NCBI RefSeq assembly: GCF_009176705.1
Contig: NZ_AP021846.1
Coordinates: 1,768,001 to 1,832,000, forward strand
Source of the DNA: Pseudoalteromonas sp. A25
GTDB lineage: Bacteria; Pseudomonadota; Gammaproteobacteria; Enterobacterales; Alteromonadaceae
Length of the DNA stretch: 64,000 bases
Reading direction: 5' to 3'
In this document: one piece after another, positions 44,455 to 54,213 of the stretch
Layout of the letters: every line of letters begins with the position of its first letter
How positions within the stretch are numbered: the first letter of the stretch is position 1
The notes under the pieces: generated by a model
What the model saw: only the letters and a program-made list of their open reading frames with translations
The model's database searches: none
What the model was told of the DNA's origin: nothing
Program-made: the position numbers and the translations under genes

Positions 44455-47400
44455 TTATACCAGCCCCTCTTTGGTATCTACATGCTCCTTTTTATGTTGC
44501 TCTGCTATTTCTTGCGCTAACTGGGCACGAGAGCGTTTTTCGGTAAGTTGCCGATTAGTTAGCCAGAAAAAGAAGAGTGGTACGAAGAAGACAGCCAAAA
44601 ATGTCGCCGCCATCATGCCTCCCATCACGCCTGTACCAACACTGTGACGCGCACCAGCGCCAGCGCCTGAGCTGATCACTAAAGGTACTACGCCTAAAAT
44701 AAATGCTAATGATGTCATTATAATCGGCCTAAACCTAAGTCGAGCCGCTTCTAATGATGCCGCGCTGGCACTCCAGCCTTGTTGGTGTTTCATGAGCGCA
44801 TATTCGACGATTAAGATTGCATTCTTACTGGCTAAACCGAGCAATGTTACTAGACCAATTTGGAAGTAAACATCGTTGGTCAGCCCAGCAATCCAAATAG
44901 AGATTAATGCGCCAAAGGCACCAAAAGGCAGTGCTAATAGTACAGAAAAGGGGAGTGACCAGCGCTCATAGAGCGCAGCCAAAATCAAAAACACCATAAT
45001 TACAGCTAGACCAAGTGCAAGCCCAGTAGTGCCAGAGCTTTGCTTTTCTTGAAAGGCTGAGCCCGTCCAATCGTAGCTCATATCTGGCGGCAGCACTTTA
45101 CGCGCAATACGTTCCATTTCAGCAATCGCTTGACCAGAGCTATAACCCGGTGCTGCTTCACCTAGCAACTTAACGGCAGATAGATTGTTATAGCGCTCTA
45201 GGGTTTCAGGTCCTCGGCTATACTCGATATCGGTAAATGCAGATATAGGTACCATATCCCCTTGGTTATTTTTAACATAGATACGACCAACATCTTGCGG
45301 AGACATTCTAAACTCAGCTTCTGCCGAGAGCAGTACTTGCCAAGCTCGACCAAACTTATTGAAGTCGTTTACATAATACGTGCCCAAATTCGCGCCGAGC
45401 GCATTAAAAGCACTATTGATGTTTACGCCCATAGCTCTGGCTTGCTCTCTATCCATGTGCACCTTAAGCTGCGGTGCGTCTGGTCGCCATAAAGTTTGCA
45501 AACTAGCTAGCACCGGGCTTTTTTGCGCCTCATTCATGAGTAGTTGCATGCCTTGCTTTAGTTTTTCATGTCCACCTGCGCCTTTGTTTTGTAGATAAAC
45601 TTCAAACCCACCCGTATTACCTAAACCAAAAATAGCGGGAGGGTTGAACGCAAGTACCAGCGCTTCATTGATATGCGCGGTCTTCATATATAGCTCGCCC
45701 ACGAGAGATTTTGTATCTACCTCGCGTTCATCCCAGTGTTTTTGGGTAATGAACATTGTGGCTGCGCTATTTTTATAACCGTTGCCTATAAAATCAAAGC
45801 CTGTAAAGGCAACAACGTTCTCATTTGCAGGGTTAGATTGAACCGCGGCGATAACTTCATCAACCACTTTTGCGGTGCGCTCTAGTGAAGAACCATCAGG
45901 TAGGAAAATCGCAGAAATATAAAACCCTTGATCTTCATCTGGTACTAGTGAACTGGGCGTGTTTTTCCACAATATACCTGTTACTGCAATCATGGTAACG
46001 ACGAGTGTTAAACCAAGTAGCCCACGTCGAACCATAAAACTCACTGAGCTAACATAGCGCGCCGTTATTTTGGCAAACAGAGTATTGAACCAAACAAAAA
46101 AACTAGCAGTTTGTTTATGCTCATGTTTTAAAATCAACACGCATAGGGCAGGGGTCATAGTTAGAGCCACGACGCCAGATAGGCTCACTGAAATGGAAAT
46201 GGTGATAGCGAATTGCCTGAAAAGCTCGCCAGTTAAACCACCAAGAAAGGCGATTGGCACAAATACCGAACACAACACTAATACGATAGCAACAACTGGA
46301 CCACTCACTTCTTGCATAGCTTGAATAGCGGCCTCTCGAGCACTCACATGCTTTTCATGCATAATGCGTTCAACGTTTTCTAACACAACTATCGCATCAT
46401 CAACTACGATCCCTATCGATAACACCATGCCAAACAAAGTTAAGGTATTAATTGAATAGCCAAGCATGTACATTCCTGCAAATGTACCAAGTAAAGATAC
46501 GGGTACGGCAAGGGTGGGTATCAACGTTGCGCGCCAGTTTTGTAAAAACAGAAATACTACCAGAAATACCAATACCATCGCTTCTGTGAGTGTTATTAGT
46601 ACTTCGCGTATTGAAACTTCGACAAAGCGAGTGGTGTCATATGCCGTTAGATGAGACAGGCCAATCGGAAACTGTGTTTTTAATTGTTCTATCTCTTGTT
46701 TTACTTGTTCTGCTACGTCCAGTGCATTTGCACCAGGCTGCAAAAATATGCCAAGCAGTACAGCTTGTTTACCATTTACGGTGCCTGCAAAGTTATAGTC
46801 TTTAGAGCCAAGCTCTACGCGTGCTATATCTTTAAGCCTTAAGTTTGAGCCATCTGGATTAACGCGAATTAAGATGTTTTCAAACTCTTCGACGGTAGAT
46901 AAACGCCCTTGCGCGGTAACACTGTAAACTAGCTCTTGGGCGTGGGCAGCTGTTGGCGTTGCACCAATTTGCCCTGCTGCATACTGAGAATTTTGCTCTC
47001 TGATGGCGCCAGAAACTTCCTCAACCGTAACGGCAAGCTGGCTCATTACATCAGGACGTAGCCAAACTCGCATGGCATAGTCTTTAGCGCCAAATATTTG
47101 GACGTTGGTAGTCCCGGGGATCCGTTTTATCCTATCTAGTACGTTCATAGTGACATAGTTAGAAGTCCAAAGGCTAGTACGGGTATCATCTGGTGAATAA
47201 AAGGCATGAACTTGTAAAAAACTAGAGGAGCCCTTAGCAACAACAACGCCTTGGCGCCTTGTTTCTTCGGGTAGTCGAGCCTCAACTTGTTTTACTCGGT
47301 TATTTACATTAACCGCAGCTTGATCAACATCTGTTCCTATCTCAAATGTAACTGCGATAGTTGTTACACCAGAGTTGGTACTTGTTGAGCTCATGTACAT

Positions 47401-47628
47401 CATCCCTTCAACGCCTGTTATTGCGTTTTCTATAGGAGCTGCCACGGTTTGCTCTAATACTTCAGCGGATGCGCCAGGGTATACCGCAGTTACTTGCACA
47501 ACAGGGGGCGCTATCTCAGGATATTGCGCGACCGGCAAGCTGCGCATAGCTGCAAGACCTGCCAAGACGATTACAATAGAAATCACAAAGGCAAAAATTG
47601 GCCTGTCTATAAAAAAGCGTGAAAACAT
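44455..47628 (-). CDS. RND multidrug efflux pump, inner membrane transporter (HAE1 type)
   Basis: A 1057-residue AcrB/MexB-like pump. It starts MFSRFFIDRPIFAFVISIVI, has twelve membrane segments with large periplasmic loops between helices 1-2 and 7-8, and contains the proton-relay segment GIVVDDAIVVLENVERIM in helix 4. Porter domain motifs such as YPEIAPPVVQVTAVYPGASA are present. It takes toxic compounds from the periplasm and inner membrane and drives them out with an outer membrane channel that is not encoded here. It follows the adaptor gene by six bases. Confidence 0.95.
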   Translation of the reverse strand: MFSRFFIDRPIFAFVISIVIVLAGLAAMRSLPVAQYPEIAPPVVQVTAVYPGASAEVLEQTVAAPIENAITGVEGMMYMSSTSTNSGVTTIAVTFEIGTDVDQAAVNVNNRVKQVEARLPEETRRQGVVVAKGSSSFLQVHAFYSPDDTRTSLWTSNYVTMNVLDRIKRIPGTTNVQIFGAKDYAMRVWLRPDVMSQLAVTVEEVSGAIREQNSQYAAGQIGATPTAAHAQELVYSVTAQGRLSTVEEFENILIRVNPDGSNLRLKDIARVELGSKDYNFAGTVNGKQAVLLGIFLQPGANALDVAEQVKQEIEQLKTQFPIGLSHLTAYDTTRFVEVSIREVLITLTEAMVLVFLVVFLFLQNWRATLIPTLAVPVSLLGTFAGMYMLGYSINTLTLFGMVLSIGIVVDDAIVVLENVERIMHEKHVSAREAAIQAMQEVSGPVVAIVLVLCSVFVPIAFLGGLTGELFRQFAITISISVSLSGVVALTMTPALCVLILKHEHKQTASFFVWFNTLFAKITARYVSSVSFMVRRGLLGLTLVVTMIAVTGILWKNTPSSLVPDEDQGFYISAIFLPDGSSLERTAKVVDEVIAAVQSNPANENVVAFTGFDFIGNGYKNSAATMFITQKHWDEREVDTKSLVGELYMKTAHINEALVLAFNPPAIFGLGNTGGFEVYLQNKGAGGHEKLKQGMQLLMNEAQKSPVLASLQTLWRPDAPQLKVHMDREQARAMGVNINSAFNALGANLGTYYVNDFNKFGRAWQVLLSAEAEFRMSPQDVGRIYVKNNQGDMVPISAFTDIEYSRGPETLERYNNLSAVKLLGEAAPGYSSGQAIAEMERIARKVLPPDMSYDWTGSAFQEKQSSGTTGLALGLAVIMVFLILAALYERWSLPFSVLLALPFGAFGALISIWIAGLTNDVYFQIGLVTLLGLASKNAILIVEYALMKHQQGWSASAASLEAARLRFRPIIMTSLAFILGVVPLVISSGAGAGARHSVGTGVMGGMMAATFLAVFFVPLFFFWLTNRQLTEKRSRAQLAQEIAEQHKKEHVDTKEGLV

Positions 47629-47634
47629 ATGAGG

Positions 47635-48807
47635 TTACTCTCCTTCGCTTGCCACTTGTACTGGCATTCCAGGGAAGAAGATCCTAGCCATACCTTCTGT
47701 TATGACACTTTGTTCAGGTTTTAGGCCGTCTCTGATCACCCAAAAATTTTTGCCATCAAACTGCACCCACTCGCCAACCTCAACGGGGGCGGGTAGTGCG
47801 ACTAACGCACCTTGTTCATTTTTAGTTGCGATATAAACAAATTTACCTGTGCCGTTATCTAGCACTGCTCTTTGAGGTAGTAACACTGCATTGTGGCGAA
47901 TCGCCCCCTGTAAACGCACGCGAACGAATTGCCCTGGTCGCAACTGAGATTGAGGGTTAGCGACTTTGGCTTGCAATTCACTGGTACCCGTATAGCGATT
48001 AACCCGAACATCGGAAAAGTTAACCTTCCCTGTTTGAGGGTAGATACTGCCATCTTGCAATACTATTTGAGCATCAAATTCATTGTGCTTAGGCAAAGTT
48101 AAACTGCCGTTTTCAACATCTTTGCGCATTTTGAGTTGCTCTCGTTCTGAAAAGCCAAAGCGTACTCGCATCGTAGTTGTATCTGTTAATTCCGCCAGTA
48201 ATACTTGAGGGCCAGATACATAACTGCCTTCGGACATCAGCTCTCGCCCGATGATCCCAGAAACAGGTGCTTTCACATGGGCGTACTCGAGATTCAATTT
48301 GGCTTCATTCAGCGCTGCTTTGGCAGATTCAAGATTTGCCAAAGAAATATCATAGTTAGATGCCACGTTATCAAAATCTCGTTTTGAGATTGAGCGCTCG
48401 TTGGTTAATGTTTCAAAGCGGTCTCGTTCACGCTTGTTTTGGGTGACTTGAGCTTTGGCTGCATCTAATTGCGCTTGGGCTTTTTCAACCTCTAGCTTGA
48501 AAGGCTCTAAATCGAGTGTGAATAAAGATTGTCCTTCATCGACTATTTGTCCCTCTTCAAAATTTCGAGACTCAACGATACCTGATACGCGGGCTCTTAT
48601 CTCTACCTCTTTATTACCGGCAAGTGTTGCTGGCAATTCAATGGTGATCGGGACATTTGTTATTGTGACATTTTGAATACTGACCATCGCTGGTGGCATT
48701 GATTGCGCAGCGGGTTGGCTTTGCTGCTCATTGCAACCAAGTGTCAGTATGAGTGTGCTTAAAGATAGTATGGTTAGTTTTACACGACTATAGAAGTGTG
48801 GATACAT
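47635..48807 (-). CDS. RND efflux periplasmic adaptor (membrane fusion protein), lipoprotein
   Basis: A 390-residue AcrA-like adaptor with lipobox LTLGC (Cys25). It has the beta-barrel/lipoyl/alpha-hairpin layout: IRARVSGIVESRNFEEGQIV (lipoyl half 1), a coiled-coil hairpin rich in Ala, Glu and Lys (about 100-165), VKAPVSGIIGRELMSEGSYV (lipoyl half 2), and a barrel domain. ATG 48807 has the ribosome site GGAG five bases before it and is preferred over an in-frame start at 48849. It is the first gene of the pump operon and is divergent from the TetR gene. Confidence 0.92.
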   Translation of the reverse strand: MYPHFYSRVKLTILSLSTLILTLGCNEQQSQPAAQSMPPAMVSIQNVTITNVPITIELPATLAGNKEVEIRARVSGIVESRNFEEGQIVDEGQSLFTLDLEPFKLEVEKAQAQLDAAKAQVTQNKRERDRFETLTNERSISKRDFDNVASNYDISLANLESAKAALNEAKLNLEYAHVKAPVSGIIGRELMSEGSYVSGPQVLLAELTDTTTMRVRFGFSEREQLKMRKDVENGSLTLPKHNEFDAQIVLQDGSIYPQTGKVNFSDVRVNRYTGTSELQAKVANPQSQLRPGQFVRVRLQGAIRHNAVLLPQRAVLDNGTGKFVYIATKNEQGALVALPAPVEVGEWVQFDGKNFWVIRDGLKPEQSVITEGMARIFFPGMPVQVASEGE

Positions 48808-48977
48808 GTTTACTCCAATTCCCATTTTTGCAGTAATGTGGTCTAGCATATAAATGCTGATATTCGGGGGTCGTATACAGTTGTGAGCGACTAAACACGA
48901 CTATCAACCCAATTTTAGGGCGTCCACTACCTTTACAATATATACCAAAGTAAACATTTATGGACGACTTTTAACGA

Positions 48978-48997
48978 GGTAAACGAAAGTGTATACC
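48978..48997. promoter_or_regulatory. Candidate TetR operator 2
   Basis: GGTAAACGAAAGTGTATACC is an imperfect palindrome that shares the GGTAAACGA half with the site at 49012 and has GTATACC in the other half. A related arrangement, TATACCAAAGTAAAC, occurs at about 48951-48965. All lie between the divergent adaptor and tetR starts. Confidence 0.55.
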
Positions 48998-49011
48998 TTT
49001 TTAATATCAAG

Positions 49012-49029
49012 GTAAACGATATCGTTTAC
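49012..49029. promoter_or_regulatory. Candidate TetR operator 1 (perfect palindrome)
   Basis: GTAAACGATATCGTTTAC is an exact 18-base palindrome 63 bases before the tetR start codon and about 205 bases before the pump operon start. Position and symmetry fit autoregulation by the TetR protein. Confidence 0.7.
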
Positions 49030-49092
49030 TATATATTTTGATTTTTTTTGTTAAAATATGTCTAATCAAATCAACTAATAGCGTACTCAATT

Positions 49093-49692
49093 GTGGGTTA
49101 TTCAATAAAGCAACAAGACATATTACGTGCCGCAGTCTCTTTGTTTGCAAAAAATGGGCTATCTGCCACGACGATGGAACAAATTAGTGCCAATGCGAAT
49201 GTCTCTAAAAGAACGCTTTATAAGCATTTTGCTAACAAAGAAGCACTGTTTGATGCAGTTGTTGATTTACTTATCTCAAGAATTGAACCTTTAACCGCGA
49301 TTCAATTTATCCCTAATTATGATTTTTATACTCAGCTTAAGCATTTGGCCGTGAACGCTGTTACTTTGCTAAGCGATGAAGACTATATAAAATTATCACG
49401 CATTGTGATCATTGAGTCGATGAGGTCACAGCAGCAAGCTCAACTACTTAATGAGCGTTTTATGAATTGTGAGAAAGCGCTATTACAGTGGTTTGAAGAT
49501 GCGGCTAATGCCAAGTGTTTAGCTAAATTTGATGCACAAATTGCCGCCGCATTTTTTTGGGGAGGTCTCAAAAAGCTGACATTCTGGGAGCAAGCAATTA
49601 AATGGCAAGCGCCCTTAGATGAAAAAGCGCTTGATGAATTAATAGAGCAGGTGTGTTCGCTGTTCTGTATTGGCGTTACTCAACGCCAATAA
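49093..49692 (+). CDS. TetR-family regulator of the RND pump
   Basis: A 199-residue regulator with the N-terminal TetR helix-turn-helix: ILRAAVSLFAKNGLSATTME and then SKRTLYKHFANKEALFDAVV (about 10-55), and a C-terminal ligand pocket of the AefR/AcrR-like kind. The start is a GTG at 49093 without a clear ribosome site. It is divergent from the pump operon; a perfect palindrome stands between them. Its 3' end overlaps the convergent ABC exporter gene by 17 bases. Confidence 0.9.
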   Translation: MGYSIKQQDILRAAVSLFAKNGLSATTMEQISANANVSKRTLYKHFANKEALFDAVVDLLISRIEPLTAIQFIPNYDFYTQLKHLAVNAVTLLSDEDYIKLSRIVIIESMRSQQQAQLLNERFMNCEKALLQWFEDAANAKCLAKFDAQIAAAFFWGGLKKLTFWEQAIKWQAPLDEKALDELIEQVCSLFCIGVTQRQ

Positions 49693-51523
49693 AGCCACCT
49701 GTTTGGTGTGTCCATAGTTTTGCATAGATGCCGCCTTGATTTAAAAGTTGAGCATGTGTTCCTTGTTCAACAATTTGCCCTTGCTCCATGACAATCAGCT
49801 TGTCCATTTGTGCAATTGTTGATAGTCGGTGCGCTATCGCGATAACGGTCTTACCTGTCATTAACGTGTCTAAGCTTTCTTGTATAACAGATTCAACCTC
49901 AGAATCGAGGGCAGAGGTCGCCTCATCCAGTATTAAAATAGGCGCATTTTTAAGTAGTACCCTTGCAATGGCAATACGCTGGCGCTGTCCACCAGAAAGT
50001 TTTACCCCACGTTCGCCTACTTGTGCATCAAAACCTTGATGGCCATTAGCATCTTCAAGCTGCTGAATAAACTCATAAGCTTGGGCTTGTTTAGTTGCGC
50101 TAATGAGTTCTTGCTCTGTTGCATCGGGCCGACCGTACAAAATATTATCACGTACACTGCGATGGAGCAGGGAGGTGTCTTGGGTTACCATTGCAATTTG
50201 TTGGCGCAAGCTTTCTTGAGTGACAGAGCAAATATCTTGCTCATCAATGCTGATTTTGCCACTGTCCAATTCATAAAACCGTAAAAGCAAATTGACTAAG
50301 GTGGATTTACCTGCACCCGAGCGCCCAACAATACCAACCTTTTCTCCGGGTTTTATTGATAAGTTTAAATTATCTATAACTTTACTTTTTGTATGATTAT
50401 CTATTCGCTTGTACGCAAAATTGATATTGTCGAAGCGGATTGCACCTTGCTTAAATTGAAGCACTTGTGCGTTCTCGTTGTCTTTTATATCAATGGGTTT
50501 GGACAATGTTGTAATGCCGTCAGCAACAGTACCAATATTTTCGAATAAGCCACTAACTTCCCACATGATCCACTGTGACATACCATTCAAACGTAAGGCC
50601 AAGCTAACTGTAATTGCGATTGCACCAACGGAAATGGCATTGAACGACCATAAATACAGTGATAAAGCGGCAACGGCAAAGATGAGCATGTAATTGAGTG
50701 TTTGTATAAACACATTGAGGCTGGTGGCCAGTCGCATCTGTTTATATACCGGTTTAATAAACACATCCATGCTGTCTTTGGCATACTGTTCTTCACGCTT
50801 CGTGTATGAGAATAGTTTGACGGTAGAAATATTTGCATAGCTGTCAACAATACGACCGGTCATTTGCGAACGCGCATCAGCTTGTTCACTAGACACTCTT
50901 TTAAGTTTTGGTACAAAGTAGACTTGTATTGAGACGTAAAAAAATAGCCATCCCAACATGGGTATCATCAAGCGTAGGTCAGCCTGAGCGACAAGCGCTA
51001 ACATCGCGCCAAAGTAAATCACAATGTATACCAACACATCGAGAAGTTTCATTACGGTTTCCCGTATGGCCAAAGATGTCTGCATCACTTTTGTCGCAAT
51101 ACGGCCAGCGAATTCATCATGGTAGAAGCTCATGCTTTGATTTAAAAGGTAGCGATGTGCCTGCCAACGGATCGCCATCGGGTAGTTACCAAGCAAGCTT
51201 TGATGCAAAATTGCAGAATGGAAAAAAACCAAAACTGGTAACGCTATAAGCGTAATGAGCGTCATAAAAATAAGCTCTGAGCGCTTGGTTTCAAATAGTG
51301 CTTGAGGTGTATATTGAGACAGCCAATCTACTAAGTCGCCCATAAAACCAAACAGGGTAACCTCAAGTATTGCAAGTGCTGCTGCACACACAGACATAAT
51401 AAACAAAGGCCACTCCATGCCTTTGGTGTAAAAACGACAAAATGCATATAATGTTTTTGGTGGCTGAGTTACTGGTGCATCAGGAAAGGCATTAGTAAAG
51501 CGTTCAAAGATTTTGTACATCAT
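49676..51523 (-). CDS. ABC exporter, fused membrane and ATPase domains
   Basis: A 615-residue half-transporter with six membrane helices (about 35-330) followed by an ABC domain: Walker A GRSGAGKSTLVNLLLR, signature LSGGQRQRIAIARVLLKNAP, Walker B ILILDEATSALD and H-loop IAIAHRLSTI. It works as a homodimer or heterodimer to export lipids, drugs or peptides. No N-terminal C39 peptidase domain is present, so it is not an obvious exporter of double-glycine peptides. Ribosome site AAGGAAG before ATG 51523. Confidence 0.9.
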   Translation of the reverse strand: MMYKIFERFTNAFPDAPVTQPPKTLYAFCRFYTKGMEWPLFIMSVCAAALAILEVTLFGFMGDLVDWLSQYTPQALFETKRSELIFMTLITLIALPVLVFFHSAILHQSLLGNYPMAIRWQAHRYLLNQSMSFYHDEFAGRIATKVMQTSLAIRETVMKLLDVLVYIVIYFGAMLALVAQADLRLMIPMLGWLFFYVSIQVYFVPKLKRVSSEQADARSQMTGRIVDSYANISTVKLFSYTKREEQYAKDSMDVFIKPVYKQMRLATSLNVFIQTLNYMLIFAVAALSLYLWSFNAISVGAIAITVSLALRLNGMSQWIMWEVSGLFENIGTVADGITTLSKPIDIKDNENAQVLQFKQGAIRFDNINFAYKRIDNHTKSKVIDNLNLSIKPGEKVGIVGRSGAGKSTLVNLLLRFYELDSGKISIDEQDICSVTQESLRQQIAMVTQDTSLLHRSVRDNILYGRPDATEQELISATKQAQAYEFIQQLEDANGHQGFDAQVGERGVKLSGGQRQRIAIARVLLKNAPILILDEATSALDSEVESVIQESLDTLMTGKTVIAIAHRLSTIAQMDKLIVMEQGQIVEQGTHAQLLNQGGIYAKLWTHQTGGFIGVE

Positions 51524-51586
51524 AACTTCCTTTTCAATATGAGCTATACAATGAGTTAGTTATAGTTGGTCGTATACTTTAAAGAA

Positions 51587-51612
51587 TAAAAAAGCCGGCA
51601 TCAGCCGGCTTA
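51587..51612 (-). terminator. Terminator of fur
   Basis: Stem AAGCCGGC / GCCGGCTT with a four-base loop; on the minus strand it is followed by a T run. It lies 26 bases past the fur stop. Confidence 0.85.
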
Positions 51613-51637
51613 TCTGCATTAAGAACCAACTTGATGA

Positions 51638-52084
51638 TTAGTTGCCATTCTCTTCTGCGTATTTTTTGCAAGCAGCTTTATCTTCACACTCACCGTATAG
51701 ATAGAGGGAGTGATTGGTTAGTTTGATGCCATTTTGATTAGCAACTTCTTCTTGACGAGTTTCAATCACTTCGTCTTCAAACTCAACAACTTTACCGCAT
51801 TTTAAGCAAACTAAATGGTCGTGGTGAGTACTGCCAGACAGCTCAAATACTGATTTTCCACCTTCGAAGTGGTGACGGGTAACTATGCCCGCGTCATCAA
51901 ACTGGTTTAAAACGCGGTATACCGTCGCTAGACCAATTTCTTCGCCCAAATCTAATAAAATTTTATAGACGTCTTCAGCGCTAATGTGCTGATTATCTGG
52001 CGATTGTAAGATCTCAAGAATTTTAATTCTTGGAAGGGTTACCTTTAAACCTGCTTTTTTTAATTCTAAGTTGTGATCAGTCAT
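51638..52084 (-). CDS. fur: Ferric uptake regulator
   Basis: A 148-residue Fur protein, which with Fe2+ represses iron-uptake genes. It has the N-terminal winged helix (LKKAGLKVTLPRIKILEILQ), the metal segment STHHDHLVCLKCGKVVEFED with structural-zinc cysteines and histidines, and a final CEDKAACKKY. Gene order fur-fldA-ybfE-DUF2788-ybfF-seqA-pgm (the last two divergent) is that of many gammaproteobacteria. Fur and flavodoxin are joined functionally: flavodoxin replaces ferredoxin when iron is short. Confidence 0.97.
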   Translation of the reverse strand: MTDHNLELKKAGLKVTLPRIKILEILQSPDNQHISAEDVYKILLDLGEEIGLATVYRVLNQFDDAGIVTRHHFEGGKSVFELSGSTHHDHLVCLKCGKVVEFEDEVIETRQEEVANQNGIKLTNHSLYLYGECEDKAACKKYAEENGN

Positions 52085-52190
52085 TAAATCTGTCTCAATC
52101 TATTGTGTGTATTTATCTTAGGCAATTGCACGACGCTGCTATGCCTAAGAATAACGTGCTATGCGTTTAAGTGCAAAGCATGAAAAAATG

Positions 52191-52718
52191 TTAGTCTTCT
52201 AGCTCTGCTAAGCACATTTCATCATAAACTTGTGCACACCAGTCTTTGACTCGTTGCTCTGTAAGCTCTGGCTGACGATCTTCATCAATGCCTAGACCAA
52301 CAAAATGGCTATCATCAACCAATGCTTTTGATGCTTCGAATTCGTAGCCGTCAGTTGACCAATTACCAACAACAATAGCACCGCGCTCAGTAACGATGTC
52401 GTTAATCATACCCATCGCATCTAAGAAGTATTCCGCATAATCTTCTTGGTCGCCACAACCAAAAATCGCAACTAGCTTACCTTCAAAGTCAACCTCTTCT
52501 AGCTCTGGAAAGAAGTCATCCCAGTCACACTGTGCTTCACCATAATACCAAGTAGGAATGCCGAATAAGATTAAGTCAAATTCTGCAATTTCTTCTTTAC
52601 TACTTTTTGCAATGTCTTTGACGTCTACAAGTTTCTTACCTAGCTCTTTTTGTATCATCTTAGCAACGTGTTCAGTGTTGCCGGTGTCACTGCCAAAAAA
52701 TATACCTACGCTTGCCAT
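52191..52718 (-). CDS. fldA: Flavodoxin
   Basis: A 175-residue long-chain flavodoxin with the FMN phosphate loop FFGSDTGNTEHVAK (about 8-21), the ring-binding IPTWYYGEAQCDWDDFF, and the FGCGDQEDYAEYFLDAMG loop. It is a low-potential one-electron carrier. It lies just upstream of fur and downstream of the ybfE gene on the minus strand. Confidence 0.96.
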   Translation of the reverse strand: MASVGIFFGSDTGNTEHVAKMIQKELGKKLVDVKDIAKSSKEEIAEFDLILFGIPTWYYGEAQCDWDDFFPELEEVDFEGKLVAIFGCGDQEDYAEYFLDAMGMINDIVTERGAIVVGNWSTDGYEFEASKALVDDSHFVGLGIDEDRQPELTEQRVKDWCAQVYDEMCLAELED

Positions 52719-52732
52719 TAAATACTTACCTT

Positions 52733-53011
52733 CTATCTGTTATTCGCTAATTTCTCTTGCAAAATGGTTTCTATTAACGCGCTACGGCTAATATTTTGTT
52801 CATCAGCCATGTCACTGAGAGCTTGGTACAACTCTGATGACACCTTAAATTCGACGCGTTTTAACCCTCTTGCACGATCACGCTTAATTTGATTGCGCTT
52901 GTTAACCTTTAATTGCACTTCTCGAGGAAGTGGGTTGGTTTTTGGTCGGCCGGGGCGCTTTTCATTTTCAAATAAGTCAATCGTGGTTCTATCTGTTTCA
53001 GATTTTGCCAT
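52733..53011 (-). CDS. ybfE: YbfE-like LexA-regulated family protein
   Basis: A 92-residue basic protein with a proline/lysine-rich start (ENEKRPGRPKTNPLPRE) and a ribbon-helix-helix-like C-terminus (VEFKVSSELYQALSDMADEQ, then NISRSALIETILQEKL). This is the family named after E. coli YbfE, which lies between fldA and ybfF there as well and is LexA-regulated. I start at ATG 53011 (MAKSETDRTT). A probable small DNA-binding protein. Confidence 0.8.
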   Translation of the reverse strand: MAKSETDRTTIDLFENEKRPGRPKTNPLPREVQLKVNKRNQIKRDRARGLKRVEFKVSSELYQALSDMADEQNISRSALIETILQEKLANNR

Positions 53012-53013
53012 TT

Positions 53014-53235
53014 TTAACCAACACCTGCACCTTGCCAAAAGACTTGTATTAGCCCTTTTGCAATAAACCCTGAACAGCCCAAAAACAACACCAACCAAAC
53101 GGTGTATCTACCAAATTTTGGTACATCTCCCTTTTTAAGAACGTCTTGTATCGCCATTCCTATAAAAAAGAAGATACCCGCTAAAGCGAAATACAGCCCT
53201 AAGGTTTCAAATTCATTTATAAACTGACTGACCAT
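53014..53235 (-). CDS. DUF2788 small membrane protein
   Basis: A 73-residue protein with two predicted membrane helices (about 12-32 and 45-66) and a charged loop KKGDVPKFGRYT. Matches DUF2788, usually found at this position between ybfE and ybfF in Alteromonadales. Function unknown. Its stop lies two bases before the ybfE start, so the two are coupled. Confidence 0.8.
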   Translation of the reverse strand: MVSQFINEFETLGLYFALAGIFFFIGMAIQDVLKKGDVPKFGRYTVWLVLFLGCSGFIAKGLIQVFWQGAGVG

Positions 53236-53320
53236 GTACGCTCTACTAAAAACTCAAACGGCGCGTACTATAACATAATCATTCACGATAAATTAAGTTC
53301 GCGACACAAAAACAAACTGA

Positions 53321-54085
53321 TTATTGAAGAAAATCAATAATTGAACGGTTGACTGCCTGTGGCTTTTGAGCATGCAGCCAATGTCCAGCGCCATGTATTA
53401 CTTTAGCCCTAGCGTTTGGAAAGATTTTCATAATCGCTTCTTTGTGCTCTGGCAGAACATAGTCAGAGTCGTTACCTTTTATAAATAGGGTATCACACAA
53501 GCAAGAATGAGTCTCATTAATATTTGAGATGATTTTGTCATAGTTCGCTGAGATGACCGCTAGATTAAAACGCCATTCAAATTTATTTTCACTATTTTTA
53601 GCTAGGCTCTTGAGTAAAAATTGCCTAACCCCCGGTTCATCAATATTTGCTGCCATGAGTTTATCAGCATCGCTTCGGCTTTGTAACTGTGTACTGTTAG
53701 ACACAGCATTTAAGGCGCTGATAATTGCGTCGTGTCTGGCGTGGTAAGTTACTGGCGCAATATCTAACACCACCAGTTTGTCAACACGCTGCTGTGTGAG
53801 CATTGCAACTTGCATAGCAACTTTGCCACCCATAGAATGACCAACAAGATGTGCGTGCGATATATCTAAGTGGTCCATTAAACTAACAATATCGTTGGCC
53901 ATAGTGGGATAGTCCATGGTCTCATCATGAAAAGAGTGACCATGATTTCTTAAGTCTACGTTTGTTACCGTAAAATGTTCGCTCAGTGCTTTGGCTATAA
54001 CGTTCAAGTTATCTAATGAACCAAATAGCCCATGGATAAGCACAACATTGGGCCCATGGCCTGTTTGTGAGTAGTTAAGTAGCAT
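53321..54085 (-). CDS. ybfF: YbfF-like alpha/beta-hydrolase esterase
   Basis: A 254-residue alpha/beta-hydrolase. The oxyanion region is VLIHGLFGSLDNL, the nucleophile elbow GHSMGGKVAMQ, the acid about KGNDSDYVLPEH and the base in GAGHWLHAQKP. YbfF hydrolyses short acyl esters and thioesters. ATG 54085 is selected because of AGGAG with good spacing; the in-frame extension upstream is not protein-like. It is divergent from seqA, as in E. coli. Confidence 0.92.
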   Translation of the reverse strand: MLLNYSQTGHGPNVVLIHGLFGSLDNLNVIAKALSEHFTVTNVDLRNHGHSFHDETMDYPTMANDIVSLMDHLDISHAHLVGHSMGGKVAMQVAMLTQQRVDKLVVLDIAPVTYHARHDAIISALNAVSNSTQLQSRSDADKLMAANIDEPGVRQFLLKSLAKNSENKFEWRFNLAVISANYDKIISNINETHSCLCDTLFIKGNDSDYVLPEHKEAIMKIFPNARAKVIHGAGHWLHAQKPQAVNRSIIDFLQ

Positions 54086-54213
54086 GTGATCTCCTGACAT
54101 TAGGCAGATAATTGTGCCAGTGTTGGACAAAAAATCAAAGCCGTAGAGTAATATGTGAAATCAGGATATAATCGCAAATAGATGCACAAAAATTCAGTAA
54201 TGACAGGAAAAGC

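Noticed and set aside
49676..51523. ABC exporter as peptide-processing exporter
   Set aside because: The N-terminus goes straight into membrane helices; no C39 domain with a Cys-His pair is present.
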